Part shown: positions 7,899 through 17,738 of the stretch, piece after piece
Layout: every line of letters starts with the position of its first letter
Numbering within the stretch: the stretch's first letter is position 1
The notes under the pieces: generated by a model
The model's input: only the letters and a program-made list of their open reading frames with translations
The model's database searches: none
Told to the model about the DNA's origin: nothing
Assembly: GCA_942492965.1 (NCBI GenBank)
Contig: OW818656.1
Coordinates: forward strand, 496,001-560,000
DNA length: 64,000 nt
DNA from: Sphingosinicella sp942492965
Lineage (GTDB): Bacteria; Pseudomonadota; Alphaproteobacteria; Sphingomonadales; Sphingomonadaceae
Reading direction: 5' to 3'
Translations under genes and position numbers: made by a program

Positions 7899-7925
7899 AA
7901 GGGCGTCCGTTCGGGCGCCCTTTTT
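7899..7925 (+). terminator. rho-independent terminator of ssb
   Basis: GGGCG (7901-7905) pairs with CGCCC (7916-7920) around a loop, followed immediately by five T residues. The hairpin begins about 35 bp after the ssb stop. Confidence 0.85.
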
Positions 7926-7929
7926 GTTA

Positions 7930-8099
7930 ACTATCCAAGGGCTTGGCGCCGTTCACGAACAGCATCAGCAAGCGCGGCTGGCACGCGGCTTGCACAAGAC
8001 CCAGCGTGGGCAACGGCTCTCGCCCACAAACAGAGTTCCCAGTCTCTGATCTCAAGCAAGGCCGGGGAGCCAAAACTTCCCGGCCTTGCACTCCTTTTT
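7930..8099 (+). ncRNA. candidate structured RNA: four successive hairpins, then T-run
   Basis: The gene-free stretch after the ssb terminator contains stems GCAAGC/GCTTGC (7968-7973/7988-7993), GTGGGC/GCCCAC (8006-8011/8022-8027), CAGAG/CTCTG (8031-8035/8044-8048) and an 11-bp perfect stem GCAAGGCCGGG/CCCGGCCTTGC (8056-8066/8079-8089), followed by ACTCCTTTTT. The T-run is on the plus strand and ends at the stop codon of the convergent DUF177 gene. No clear promoter was found. The last hairpin may only be a shared terminator; an independent small RNA is inference. Confidence 0.35.
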
Positions 8100-8629
8100 C
8101 AGCTGCCGCGCTTCAACACAGCGAACGGGTTCGCGTTTGCCTTTTCCGCAGCTTCCCGCTCGGCGGCTTCCTCTTCGCTGATAAGCCGCCGCCGCGCGGC
8201 GGCAAGCGTCTCAGCATCCGAACGCGGATAGGGATCAAGCGCGAGGCCGAGGCTCTGCGCCGCAACCTCGCCAAGGTCGATATTTCGCCCCTCAATCGGT
8301 AGCACGTCGCAGTCTACTTCGTGAAGTTCCACTTCTTCACCCGCCTCTCCGAGATGGTGCAGAAACAGGAGATCGACAGGCTCGTCGATCCGCCCCGGAA
8401 CATCCTCCCCCGAAGTGACGCAGGCCTGCACGACATCGCCCTCGACCCGGCCCGTCACGCGCACGCCGCCCGGTGCGGGCGTCGCGGTCAGCGCCGCTTC
8501 CAGCCGATCCAGCGCGCGAAGGTCGAACCGCGCGGCAAGTGCCGCACGCTCTTCCGCGTTTGCCGAAATCCTGCGCTCAACACCCGCGCCGACCTCGTCG
8601 AGCGCGAGCAGCCTCGCAAATTCGCTCAT
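8099..8629 (-). CDS. DUF177 (YceD-like) protein
   Basis: 176-residue member of the DUF177/YceD family, linked in bacteria and plants to 23S rRNA accumulation or processing. Typical features are the central GRVEGDVVQACVTSGEDV with the conserved Cys and the acidic EVDCDVLPIEGRNIDLGE. The C-terminal region shows the NPFAVL ending. ATG 8629 overlaps the stop of the upstream bc1 chaperone gene by 4 nt, so the two form an operon. rpmF, the usual neighbour in other phyla, is absent here. Confidence 0.88.
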   Translation of the reverse strand: MSEFARLLALDEVGAGVERRISANAEERAALAARFDLRALDRLEAALTATPAPGGVRVTGRVEGDVVQACVTSGEDVPGRIDEPVDLLFLHHLGEAGEEVELHEVDCDVLPIEGRNIDLGEVAAQSLGLALDPYPRSDAETLAAARRRLISEEEAAEREAAEKANANPFAVLKRGS

Positions 8630-9141
8630 CCCAGAATCTCCGAAAGCGGCCGCGCGGTGCAGCGCGCCCATTCCTCGCGCACGCGCGCGCCCAGCCAGTC
8701 CGGCGCAGCCTCCTCACCGCGCAGCACATTGCGGGCGAGCGCCGCGTTCAGCAGCGCCGGATCGGCATCCTCGGCGAGCGCCTCGCGGTAGGTGCCGAGC
8801 CGGCCGCCGAGCGCCTGCATCGCGCGGCCCATGTGCTTGCCGATCACCATGTCACCGATGCCGATTTCGCGGAAGCTGCCGTCCATGTCCGCCGCGAAAC
8901 GCTCGACGAGCAGGCTGGAAAGCGCGCGTGCACGCGCATCGTCCGCATCGCGTTCGAGACGCACGAGCAGCAGCGACAGCGCCAGCACGACCATATCGAA
9001 GCGGCCGTCGATGCTGTCGGGCACGCCACCCTCGACGTACCAGTCCGGCCGGCGCGCAACCGCGACGATCTCGTCATAGAGCGCTGCTGCGCGCGCCTCT
9101 CCATCGGTCCCGGCATTTCGCCTTTGCAGCCATTTCAACAT
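8626..9141 (-). CDS. ubiquinol-cytochrome c chaperone (CBP3-like)
   Basis: 171-residue protein of the Ubiq_cyt_C_chap family, related to mitochondrial Cbp3, which assists cytochrome b synthesis and bc1 complex assembly. Typical parts are PDWYVEGGVPDSIDGRFDM, VERFAADMDGSFREIGIGD and HMGRAMQALGGRLGTY. It is expected in the cytosol at the inner membrane. The pairing with DUF177 through an ATGA overlap is common in alphaproteobacteria and suggests co-expression of two assembly factors. Confidence 0.92.
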   Translation of the reverse strand: MLKWLQRRNAGTDGEARAAALYDEIVAVARRPDWYVEGGVPDSIDGRFDMVVLALSLLLVRLERDADDARARALSSLLVERFAADMDGSFREIGIGDMVIGKHMGRAMQALGGRLGTYREALAEDADPALLNAALARNVLRGEEAAPDWLGARVREEWARCTARPLSEILG

Positions 9142-9288
9142 GGTTCAGTTCCGTTTCATCCCGTGCGCGCTAGCGAAAGAGGCGCGGCTCCAGCTTGCGG
9201 GGCCGCGGCAACATGCATATTGAGTGGCGAGGCCGCGAGGTCAATGCGCGGCGCGCGCGCCAGGATCAGGCCAGGGTCAGGAGTGTCC

Positions 9289-9747
9289 ATGTCGGTGAAA
9301 CGGGTTGTCGGAACGCTTGCGATCGTTGTCGCGCTGGGCGCGTGCACGCGGATCACCGACCGGCAGGGTTTCCTCGCCGATCAGGAGTTGATCGCCGCGA
9401 TCTCGCCGGGCGTGGACAACCGCGCCTCCGTTGAAAAGACGCTGGGCCGCCCGACCTTCGTTTCCAAGTGGGACGAAAACAGCTGGTACTATCTCGCCCG
9501 CACGACGAGCCAGCTCGCCTTCCTGCCATCGAAGCCGGCATCACAGGACATGCTGAAGATCACCTTCGACAGCGCAGGCAATGTGACCGCCGTCAATCGC
9601 GACCAGACGCTCGACCAGATTGTTCAGGTGATGCCCTCGGGCGACAAGACGCCGGTTTACGGCCGCGACTCGGGCTTCTTCGAGGACATTTTCGGCAACA
9701 TCGGCGCCGTCGGCGCCGTGGCCCCCGGCCCGAGCCGGGATCAGTAA
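9289..9747 (+). CDS. bamE: BamE/SmpA-OmlA family outer-membrane lipoprotein
   Basis: 152-residue lipoprotein. The N-terminus has a short basic stretch, a hydrophobic core and the lipobox LGAC at residues 16-19. The SmpA/OmlA domain follows (GVDNRASVEKTLGRPTFVSK, ENSWYYLARTTSQ), as in BamE of the beta-barrel assembly machine. The family's C-terminal part here ends Gly/Pro-rich. GGAG sits 6 nt before ATG 9289. A much longer open frame upstream is antisense to the DUF177 and chaperone genes and is rejected. Confidence 0.9.
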   Translation: MSVKRVVGTLAIVVALGACTRITDRQGFLADQELIAAISPGVDNRASVEKTLGRPTFVSKWDENSWYYLARTTSQLAFLPSKPASQDMLKITFDSAGNVTAVNRDQTLDQIVQVMPSGDKTPVYGRDSGFFEDIFGNIGAVGAVAPGPSRDQ

Positions 9748-9780
9748 GCCACTCTTCCCGTCCAAGGGCGCTAAAAAGAA

Positions 9781-9811
9781 CCCCGCCGGATCGCTCCGGC
9801 GGGGTTTTTTT
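9781..9811. terminator. bidirectional terminator between bamE and hppA
   Basis: Perfect stem CCCCGCCGG/CCGGCGGGG with loop ATCGCT (9781-9804), T-run to 9811 on the plus strand and an A-rich stretch (9772-9780) giving a T-rich tail on the minus strand. It can end both convergent transcripts. Confidence 0.92.
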
Positions 9812-9830
9812 GTTCGCGCAGATGCGCGGA

Positions 9831-11918
<2,088 letters not shown>

Positions 11919-12040
11919 GAACGAACCCCTGCTGCTCGCCTTACCCGCCCTTGCCAGGCAGGCAGGCGCGTTTCCCCAAGTTTGACTTTATGTCGGGGCG
12001 GAGCATTGCAAATGGAATGGCAACAGGCAAGCTACGGATT

Positions 12041-12481
12041 TCAGACAGGAACCGCCGTCAGAATGCGGACCTGCCGGACGTTTGACGGGCCGAGCGCTGA
12101 GCGTGCCGCAACAAGCAGCGCCGCGCGCATCGCTTCGATGTCGAGCCGGTCGGCACTTTCGGCGACGAGACCGGACTGCCACGCCGCCACATTCACCGCA
12201 TGGCGCACCGCCGGCACCCGCTCGCGAACCCACGCGCGGCGGGTGCGCGGCACCTCCAGCGTGAACGCAACAACGACGTAGCCCTGCGGGCCGGACGCGC
12301 CCATCACCGGCAGCGTCATGCGCTCGACGGGGACATAGACGATATCGGATGCGCTCGCCGTTTGTCGGCGAAAGGTCTCACCGCCGAGCACGCTCGCGGT
12401 GACGAGCACGCCGAGCAGCGCACCGGCGAGACCCGCAAGCAGCGTCCGCCTTCCCTGCCGCGCTTCATGCCCCATGCTCAT
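12041..12481 (-). CDS. hypothetical single-pass membrane protein
   Basis: 146 residues with one N-terminal membrane segment (LLAGLAGALLGVLVTASVLG, residues 14-33) and a soluble periplasmic-type domain starting YVPVERMTLPVMG and containing GYVVVAFTLEVPR. The pattern is loosely like FliL proteins, but no flagellar gene is near and I do not assign that function. The start at ATG 12481 overlaps the thiL 3' end by 17 nt; ATG 12475 is the alternative. It is the last gene of the rib-nusB-thiL operon. Confidence 0.75.
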   Translation of the reverse strand: MSMGHEARQGRRTLLAGLAGALLGVLVTASVLGGETFRRQTASASDIVYVPVERMTLPVMGASGPQGYVVVAFTLEVPRTRRAWVRERVPAVRHAVNVAAWQSGLVAESADRLDIEAMRAALLVAARSALGPSNVRQVRILTAVPV

Positions 12482-13421
12482 ACCCCAGACGCAGCAACGA
12501 TACGGGCGCGCCGCCCTCGCCGATCACCGAAAACCCCTCGCCGGCCTCCACGCGGCCGACGCGCGTGAGCCTAAGCCGTGCGGCTTCTGAAAGCGTTAAG
12601 AGCGCGGCGCGGCTTTCGGGCGGCGCGGCGATCAGGAGTTCGTAGTCGTCACCCGCGGTCGCGGCAGCGAGGCGCCCCTCATCGCCGGGCGCGAGGCGCG
12701 CTGTAGCGGCTTCCGAGAGCGGGACGTCTGCGAGCGTGATCTCGATACGCACGCTCGATGCCTTCGCCATGCGCGACGCATCGATGAGGAGCCCGTCCGA
12801 CACGTCCATCGCCGCGCGCGCGCCCGCACCCGCGAGCCCCTGCCCCATCGCCAGACGCGGGATGGGCAGACGGTAGCGGCGCAGCAGCGTGGGCTCGGCA
12901 GGCGCTTCACTGCGCGCGATGGCAAGGCCAAGCCCAGCGTCGCCGATCGTACCCGTGACGTAGAGATCGTCGCCCGGCTTCGCGCCCGTGCGCGAGAGTG
13001 ATTGACCGCGCGGCACATGCCCGATCGCCGTGCAGCCGAGAACCGCGGACGCCGCGCCGGTCGTCGTGTCGCCGCCGAAGAGCGCGGTGCCGTGTTCGGC
13101 AAGCACACGGGCGAGGCCCGATGCGAAGCGTTCGAGCCAGGCATCGTCAGGCCGCGCAAGGCCGAGGCCGATGAGCACACCCGCAGGCTCGGCGCCTTTC
13201 GCGGCGAGATCGGAGAGGTTCACGGCAACGAGCTTCCAGGCGATGTCGGAAGGGTCGTCGGTGCCGAGATAGTGGACGCCTTCGGCGATCACATCGTGCG
13301 TGAGCACGAGTTCGCGCCCCATCGGCGGCGACCAGACCGCCGCGTCGTCCGCAAGGCCGCGTGCGGCGGGGTGCGTCGCGATCGGACGCAGCAGCCGCTC
13401 GATGATCTCGCCTTCGCGCAT
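12465..13421 (-). CDS. thiL: thiamine-monophosphate kinase
   Basis: Phosphorylates thiamine monophosphate to the active cofactor thiamine diphosphate. 318 residues with the PurM/ThiL ATP-binding fold: ADDAAVW at the N-terminus, LVLTHDVIAEGVHY, WKLVAVNLSDLAAKGAEP, ALFGGDTTTGAAS and MDVSDGLLIDASRMAKAS, all standard. It follows nusB by 23 nt in the same direction. A thiL-nusB-ribH order is widespread in proteobacteria. Confidence 0.95.
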   Translation of the reverse strand: MREGEIIERLLRPIATHPAARGLADDAAVWSPPMGRELVLTHDVIAEGVHYLGTDDPSDIAWKLVAVNLSDLAAKGAEPAGVLIGLGLARPDDAWLERFASGLARVLAEHGTALFGGDTTTGAASAVLGCTAIGHVPRGQSLSRTGAKPGDDLYVTGTIGDAGLGLAIARSEAPAEPTLLRRYRLPIPRLAMGQGLAGAGARAAMDVSDGLLIDASRMAKASSVRIEITLADVPLSEAATARLAPGDEGRLAAATAGDDYELLIAAPPESRAALLTLSEAARLRLTRVGRVEAGEGFSVIGEGGAPVSLLRLGYEHGA

Positions 13422-13444
13422 TTCGCCTTGGTAGCGCGGCCGCG

Positions 13445-13918
13445 CTATTCGCGCACGTCCTTCGCGATGCGATCGAGCAGGCCGTTCACGAAGCCTGCCT
13501 CGCGCGCTTCGTAAAACGCCTTCGCGACATCGACATATTCGCTGATCGCCGCCGCGCGCGGCACGTCGAGACGGGCGACGAGTTCATAGACGCCGCAGCG
13601 CAGGATCTGCCGCATCGGCCGATCGAGGCGATCGAGCGTCCAGCCTTCGGCAAGCGCGCCGGCGATGCGTTCGTCGATCTCCGCCTCGCGCGCGGCGACG
13701 CCGGAAACGAGATCGTCGAAGAAGTCCGCGTCCGCAGGCGCGAAGGCCGTATCCTCGATTGTGCGGCCGAGGCGGTGTTCATGGAATTCGCGCAGCAGCT
13801 TCGGGATCGGATCGCCCGACATCTCGCGCTGATACAGCGCCTGAACGGCGGCGAGACGCGCAGTCGCGCGCGATGGTCTTTGTGTTTTCGTCTTGGGGGA
13901 TGAGGTCTTGGAGGACAT
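13445..13918 (-). CDS. nusB: transcription antitermination factor NusB
   Basis: RNA-binding antitermination protein for rRNA operons, partner of S10 (NusE). The 157-residue all-helical protein has ARLAAVQALYQREM near the N-terminus and LDRLDRPMRQILRCGVYEL plus EYVDVAKAFYEAREAGFVNG toward the C-terminus, the family signature. ATG 13918 was chosen because the first family motif starts about 20 residues later. The gene sits between ribH and thiL. Confidence 0.94.
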   Translation of the reverse strand: MSSKTSSPKTKTQRPSRATARLAAVQALYQREMSGDPIPKLLREFHEHRLGRTIEDTAFAPADADFFDDLVSGVAAREAEIDERIAGALAEGWTLDRLDRPMRQILRCGVYELVARLDVPRAAAISEYVDVAKAFYEAREAGFVNGLLDRIAKDVRE

Positions 13919-13967
13919 GGCGGCTATGTAGAGCCGCCGCCCTCGAAACCCAAGCACCAAAGACGTG

Positions 13968-14387
13968 TCAGGCGAAACGGCTCTTGAGATCGAGGAGAGC
14001 AAGCGCCGCCTTCGCCGCTTCGCCGCCCTTGTCCTTTTGCTTCGGATCGGCGCGCACGAGCGCCTGTGCTTCATCTTCCACCGTGAGGATGCCGTTGCCG
14101 ACCGCAAGCCCATCCATCGTCAGCGCCATCAGCCCGCGCGCGCTCTCGCCCGCGACGATCTCGAAATGATAGGTCTCGCCGCGAATGACGACGCCGATGC
14201 CGACGAACGCGTCATAGCGGCCGGATTCCGCCGCGAGCGCGATGGCGCCGGGGATCTCGAGCGCGCCGGGGACGGTGATCGTTTCGTGGTTGTGCCCCGC
14301 ATCCTCGAGCGCGGCGCGCGTGCCGGCGAGCAGCATGTCGTTGAGGTGCGCATAGAAACGGGCTTCGACGATGAGGACGCGTGCCAT
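13968..14387 (-). CDS. ribH: 6,7-dimethyl-8-ribityllumazine synthase
   Basis: Joins 5-amino-6-ribitylaminouracil and 3,4-dihydroxy-2-butanone 4-phosphate to form lumazine, the direct riboflavin precursor. 139 residues, icosahedral or pentameric family. Motifs include EARFYAHLNDMLLAGTRAAL, TVPGALEIPGAIALAAE, GVVIRGETYHFEIVAGES and GLAVGNGILTVEDEAQA. The last normally reads NGVLT in the family. It lies 19 nt after ribBX and supplies the next enzyme in the pathway. Confidence 0.95.
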   Translation of the reverse strand: MARVLIVEARFYAHLNDMLLAGTRAALEDAGHNHETITVPGALEIPGAIALAAESGRYDAFVGIGVVIRGETYHFEIVAGESARGLMALTMDGLAVGNGILTVEDEAQALVRADPKQKDKGGEAAKAALALLDLKSRFA

Positions 14388-14406
14388 GAACGGCCTTTCC
14401 GTAATC

Positions 14407-15678
14407 TCAGTGGGTGGGAATGGGCCGTTCGCCGACGACGTTGATACCGTAACCTTCGATCGCGACGATGTTGCGATGGGCGTTGGTGAGCAGGATCATG
14501 TCGTGGATGCCGAGATCGGCAAGGATCTGCGCACCGATGCCGTAGGAACGCAAATCCATGTCGCCGCTGTGTTCACCCGCGATCTCGCGCGTCAGGCCGT
14601 CCGTGCCGGAGCCGGTGAGCAACACGATAACGCCGGAGCCGACCTTGCCGATCTCTTCCATCGAGCGTTGCAGGATCCGCTTGCGCGGGCCGGGCTGACC
14701 GAGCACGTCCGAAAAGATGGAAAGCCCGTGCATACGCACGAGGGTCGCCTCGTCGGCGCTGACCTTGCCCTTCTGGAGGACCACGTTGACCGACCCGTCG
14801 ATCTTGTTGCGATAGGAAAGCACCCGCCAGTCCCCGCCGTAATCCGAGGTGAACGGCGCCTGCGCGACGCACTCGACGAGATGATCGTGGCGCCGGCGAT
14901 AGGCGATGAGGTCGCGGATCGTGCCCATCTTGAGGCCGTGCAGGCGCGCGAAGGGGACGAGATCGTCCATGCGCGCCATCGTGCCATCGTCTTTCATGAT
15001 CTCGCAAATCACGCCCGAGGGGTTGAGCCCGGCGAGGCGGGCGACATCTACCGCCGCTTCGGTATGGCCGGTGCGCACGAGCACGCCGCCGTCGCGCGCG
15101 ACGAGCGGAAAGACGTGGCCCGGCGTCACGATATCGTCGGGACCGCGCGCGGAATCGATGGCGACCGCGACCGTTCGCGCGCGATCGGCGGCCGAAATCC
15201 CGGTGGTGACGCCCTGCCGCGCCTCGATCGAGACGGTGAAGGCGGTTTCATGGCGCGTGCCGTTCTGGCGGCTCATCAGGCCGAGGCCGAGTTGGTCGAC
15301 GCGCGCCTTCGTCATCGCAAGGCAGATGAGGCCGCGGCCGTGGGTGGCCATGAAGTTGATCGCGTCGGGCGTCGCCATCTGCGCGGGGATGATGAGGTCG
15401 CCCTCGTTCTCGCGATCCTCGTCGTCGACGAGGATGAACATGCGGCCGTTGCGCGCTTCCTCGATGATCTCCTCGATCGGAACGAGCGCCGGGCGGTCGC
15501 TGTTCGACGCCATGTACAGCTCCAGCTTGCGGAGCGTTTCAGCGGTGGGGTTCCACTCGGGCGAATCGATGTCGCGGAGCGTGTTGGCGTGAAGCCCCGC
15601 CGCGCGGGCGAGGCCGGAGCGGGACACGTCGCCCTTGGAGACGAGGCCGCGAATCGTTTCAATCAGTATCTGGCTCAT
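14407..15678 (-). CDS. ribB: HTH-RibBX: DNA-binding domain fused to DHBP synthase with degenerate RibA domain
   Basis: 423 residues in three parts. Residues 1-60 form a helix-turn-helix of XRE type (SRSGLARAAGLHANTLRDI, then NPTAETLRKLELYMAS). Residues about 65-270 are 3,4-dihydroxy-2-butanone 4-phosphate synthase, with DDEDRENEGDLI, THGRGLICLA and GHTEAAVDVARLAGL. The C-terminal part resembles GTP cyclohydrolase II but lacks its zinc-binding CDCG-type cysteines, as in the known RibBX variant. The enzyme converts ribulose 5-phosphate to the four-carbon riboflavin precursor. ATG 15678 includes the HTH; a palindrome lies just upstream. Autoregulation is inferred. Confidence 0.9.
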   Translation of the reverse strand: MSQILIETIRGLVSKGDVSRSGLARAAGLHANTLRDIDSPEWNPTAETLRKLELYMASNSDRPALVPIEEIIEEARNGRMFILVDDEDRENEGDLIIPAQMATPDAINFMATHGRGLICLAMTKARVDQLGLGLMSRQNGTRHETAFTVSIEARQGVTTGISAADRARTVAVAIDSARGPDDIVTPGHVFPLVARDGGVLVRTGHTEAAVDVARLAGLNPSGVICEIMKDDGTMARMDDLVPFARLHGLKMGTIRDLIAYRRRHDHLVECVAQAPFTSDYGGDWRVLSYRNKIDGSVNVVLQKGKVSADEATLVRMHGLSIFSDVLGQPGPRKRILQRSMEEIGKVGSGVIVLLTGSGTDGLTREIAGEHSGDMDLRSYGIGAQILADLGIHDMILLTNAHRNIVAIEGYGINVVGERPIPTH

Positions 15679-15683
15679 GGGAC

Positions 15684-15729
15684 GATTGCGTATCACACTG
15701 TGATGTGATCGCAATCCATATTTATCACA
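15684..15729. promoter_or_regulatory. operator-like palindrome in the ribBX leader
   Basis: Seven-base arms GATTGCG (15684-15690) and CGCAATC (15710-15716) enclose a 13-bp palindrome ATCACACTGTGAT (15692-15704). TATCACA recurs at 15691 and 15723. The site fills the 59-bp gap between the ribE stop and the ribBX start. No FMN riboswitch is visible, so a protein repressor, perhaps the HTH of RibBX itself, would be the regulator. Confidence 0.6.
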
Positions 15730-15737
15730 GGGTCGTG

Positions 15738-16340
15738 TCAGGCCGCGACGTCACGCATTCGGCCGATGTAGCGGGCGAGCACATCGATCTCGATGTTCAC
15801 CGCGTCCCCCGCGCCGGCACCGCCGAACGTCGTGTGCGCCGCGCTGTGCGGTATGAGGTTGAACGACAGGATGATCCCGTCGGCAGTGTCTTCCACCGTG
15901 TTCACGGTGAGCGAAACGCCGTCGAGCGCCACCGAGCCCTTCGGCGCGATGAACGCGGCGACGCTTTTCGGCGCTGCGATGCGGAACGCGTGGCTGTCGC
16001 CCACCGCCTGCACCGATTCGACACGGCCGACCGCATCAACATGGCCGGTGACGATGTGGCCGCCGAGCTCATCGCCGACCTTCAGCGCACGCTCAAGGTT
16101 GAGCCTAGCGCCCTGCTGCCAGCGCGACGCGGCGGTTTTCGAGAGGGTTTCGGCAGACACATCGACCGCGAACCAGTCCGCACCCTTGTCCACCACGGTA
16201 AGGCAGACGCCCGCGCAGGCGATGGAGGCGCCCATGTCGACGCCCGCCATGTCGTAGCCGCAAGCAATCGTAAGCCGCGTGTCGCCGCGCGCTTCAACGC
16301 GTGTGACGGTGCCGATGTCGGTGATGATGCCGGTGAACAT
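15738..16340 (-). CDS. ribE: riboflavin synthase, alpha chain
   Basis: Dismutates two lumazine molecules to riboflavin. 200 residues built as two similar lumazine-binding barrels: MFTGIITDIGTVTRV with SIACAGVCLTVVD in the first, and GHIVTGHVDAVGRVESV with SVALDGVSLTVNTVE in the second. It is preceded by ribD with a 9-nt gap and followed by the operator region of ribBX. The start ATG is fixed by the invariant MFTGII. Confidence 0.95.
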   Translation of the reverse strand: MFTGIITDIGTVTRVEARGDTRLTIACGYDMAGVDMGASIACAGVCLTVVDKGADWFAVDVSAETLSKTAASRWQQGARLNLERALKVGDELGGHIVTGHVDAVGRVESVQAVGDSHAFRIAAPKSVAAFIAPKGSVALDGVSLTVNTVEDTADGIILSFNLIPHSAAHTTFGGAGAGDAVNIEIDVLARYIGRMRDVAA

Positions 16341-16349
16341 GGCGCCCCT

Positions 16350-17342
16350 TTAGCGCGTCCGCGCGTAGACTTCGAGTCGGTCGTTGCCGAACGTGCGCGT
16401 TTCGGCGAGCCGCCAGCGGCCGTGCGCATCGGCCAGCCTTTCGAGCGCGATTCGCCCCGCGCCGGGCGCGCCGTCACCGATCACGATGGGCGCGCGGTAG
16501 ACGAGCATCCGGTCGACGAGATGGGCGGCGAGCAGCGTGCTTGCGGTTGCCGGGCCGCCCTCCACGAACACGTCGTTGACGGCGAGCCCGCAAAGATCGT
16601 CGGTCGACGCCAGCAGCAGCGGGTCGCGCGCCGCGAGCCTTGCCGACGCCGGAATGGCATCGAGCGTCGCGCTCAGCACCGCAGGGCGCGGGCTGCGATC
16701 CTCCAGCCCCGGCAAGCGCACGTCGAGCGAAGGATCGTCGGCTTCGAGCGTACCGCGCCCGACAACGATCACATCGGCAAGCGCGCGCTCGAGATGAACA
16801 TGCGCGCGGGCTTCAGGGCCTGTGATCCACTGGCTTTCGCCCCCGGGCATCGACACGCGGCCGTCGATCGACATGGCGAGTTTGAGTGTGATGCGCGGAC
16901 GGCCGCGCTCCATGCGCGAGATGAATCCCGCCATCGCCGCGCGCGCCGCCGCCTCGCCGGCGCCGACCGTGACGGAAATTCCCGCAGCTTTGAGACGCGC
17001 GGCCCCCTGCCCGGCCGTGCGCGGATCGGGATCGAGCACGGCGATGTGAACGCTGGCAACACCCGACGCGGCAACGAGGTCGGCACAGGCCGGACCCCGC
17101 GCGCTGACATGCGCGCAAGGTTCGAGGCTGACATAGAGTTCGCCGCCCTGGGCCGCCGCGCCCGCAGCTTCCAGCGCCACGGCTTCGGCATGGGGCCGCC
17201 CGCCCGGCTGCGTCCAGCCGCGCGCGATCACCACGCCGTTCTTCACGACAAGGCAGCCGACATTGGGATTGGGCGCGGTGCGGCCGAGACCGCGGAGCGA
17301 CAGGCGGATGGCGGCCTCCATCAGCCGCGCCGCCTCGCTCAT
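16350..17342 (-). CDS. ribD: bifunctional diaminohydroxyphosphoribosylaminopyrimidine deaminase / reductase
   Basis: Second and third steps of riboflavin synthesis. The N-terminal zinc deaminase (residues 1-145) shows TAPNPNVGCLVVKNG, GGRPHAEAVAL with the catalytic Glu, and SLEPCAHVSARGPACADL with the zinc cysteines. In the family the second motif usually reads EPC-x(3)-G-x(3)-PC, so the exact form here is slightly diverged. The C-terminal reductase follows, with NDVFVEGGPATASTLL. It overlaps the upstream membrane-protein gene by 4 nt. Confidence 0.94.
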   Translation of the reverse strand: MSEAARLMEAAIRLSLRGLGRTAPNPNVGCLVVKNGVVIARGWTQPGGRPHAEAVALEAAGAAAQGGELYVSLEPCAHVSARGPACADLVAASGVASVHIAVLDPDPRTAGQGAARLKAAGISVTVGAGEAAARAAMAGFISRMERGRPRITLKLAMSIDGRVSMPGGESQWITGPEARAHVHLERALADVIVVGRGTLEADDPSLDVRLPGLEDRSPRPAVLSATLDAIPASARLAARDPLLLASTDDLCGLAVNDVFVEGGPATASTLLAAHLVDRMLVYRAPIVIGDGAPGAGRIALERLADAHGRWRLAETRTFGNDRLEVYARTR

Positions 17343-17683
17343 TCGCTTGCGGGCTCTTTGGTTTCGGGCGGGGCGGCAGGTGCAGCTGCCGCCTTCTCCG
17401 CATTGATATCGAGCTCCGCGGCGATCGCGTCCGCCTGTTCCTGCATCAGCCGCTCCTCTTCCTCCTGCTCGGCGAGCGCATCAGCGCGCGAGCGGCCATC
17501 TTCCCAGTTCTTGAAGTAGGCGATGATCGGATCGGGCGGGAGGTAGCCGAAGCGGTTCTCGATCAGGAACGTGAACATGATGATGAAGGTCATCAGCACC
17601 GAAAGGCTGCCGATGACCCACTGACGCCGTTCGACAGCGGCGATGCGGGCGCGGATGCGTCCGAAAATTGTGGCGGTGCTCAT
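17339..17683 (-). CDS. hypothetical membrane-anchored protein upstream of ribD
   Basis: 114 residues. A basic N-terminus is followed by one hydrophobic helix (about 22-42, WVIGSLSVLMTFIIMFTFLI), a short PPDP turn, then a charged and probably helical tail rich in Glu, Ala and Gln. No known domain recognised. ATG 17683 gives the shortest form that keeps the positive N-terminus. The stop overlaps the ribD start (ATGA), so it is the first gene of the rib operon; whether it matters for flavin synthesis is unknown. Confidence 0.75.
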   Translation of the reverse strand: MSTATIFGRIRARIAAVERRQWVIGSLSVLMTFIIMFTFLIENRFGYLPPDPIIAYFKNWEDGRSRADALAEQEEEERLMQEQADAIAAELDINAEKAAAAPAAPPETKEPASE

Positions 17684-17738
17684 GCGGGGCCACAGATAGG
17701 GTTTCGAACGCACCCGCGCCAGTGCCTGCGTTATGCCT

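Noticed and set aside
7935..7946. Palindrome CCAAGGGCTTGG as a fifth hairpin
   Set aside because: The loop would be only two bases, too tight for a hairpin; it may be coincidental.
15679..15737. FMN riboswitch upstream of ribBX
   Set aside because: The gap is only 59 bp, and the conserved RFN sequence blocks are absent; a protein-binding palindrome fills the region.
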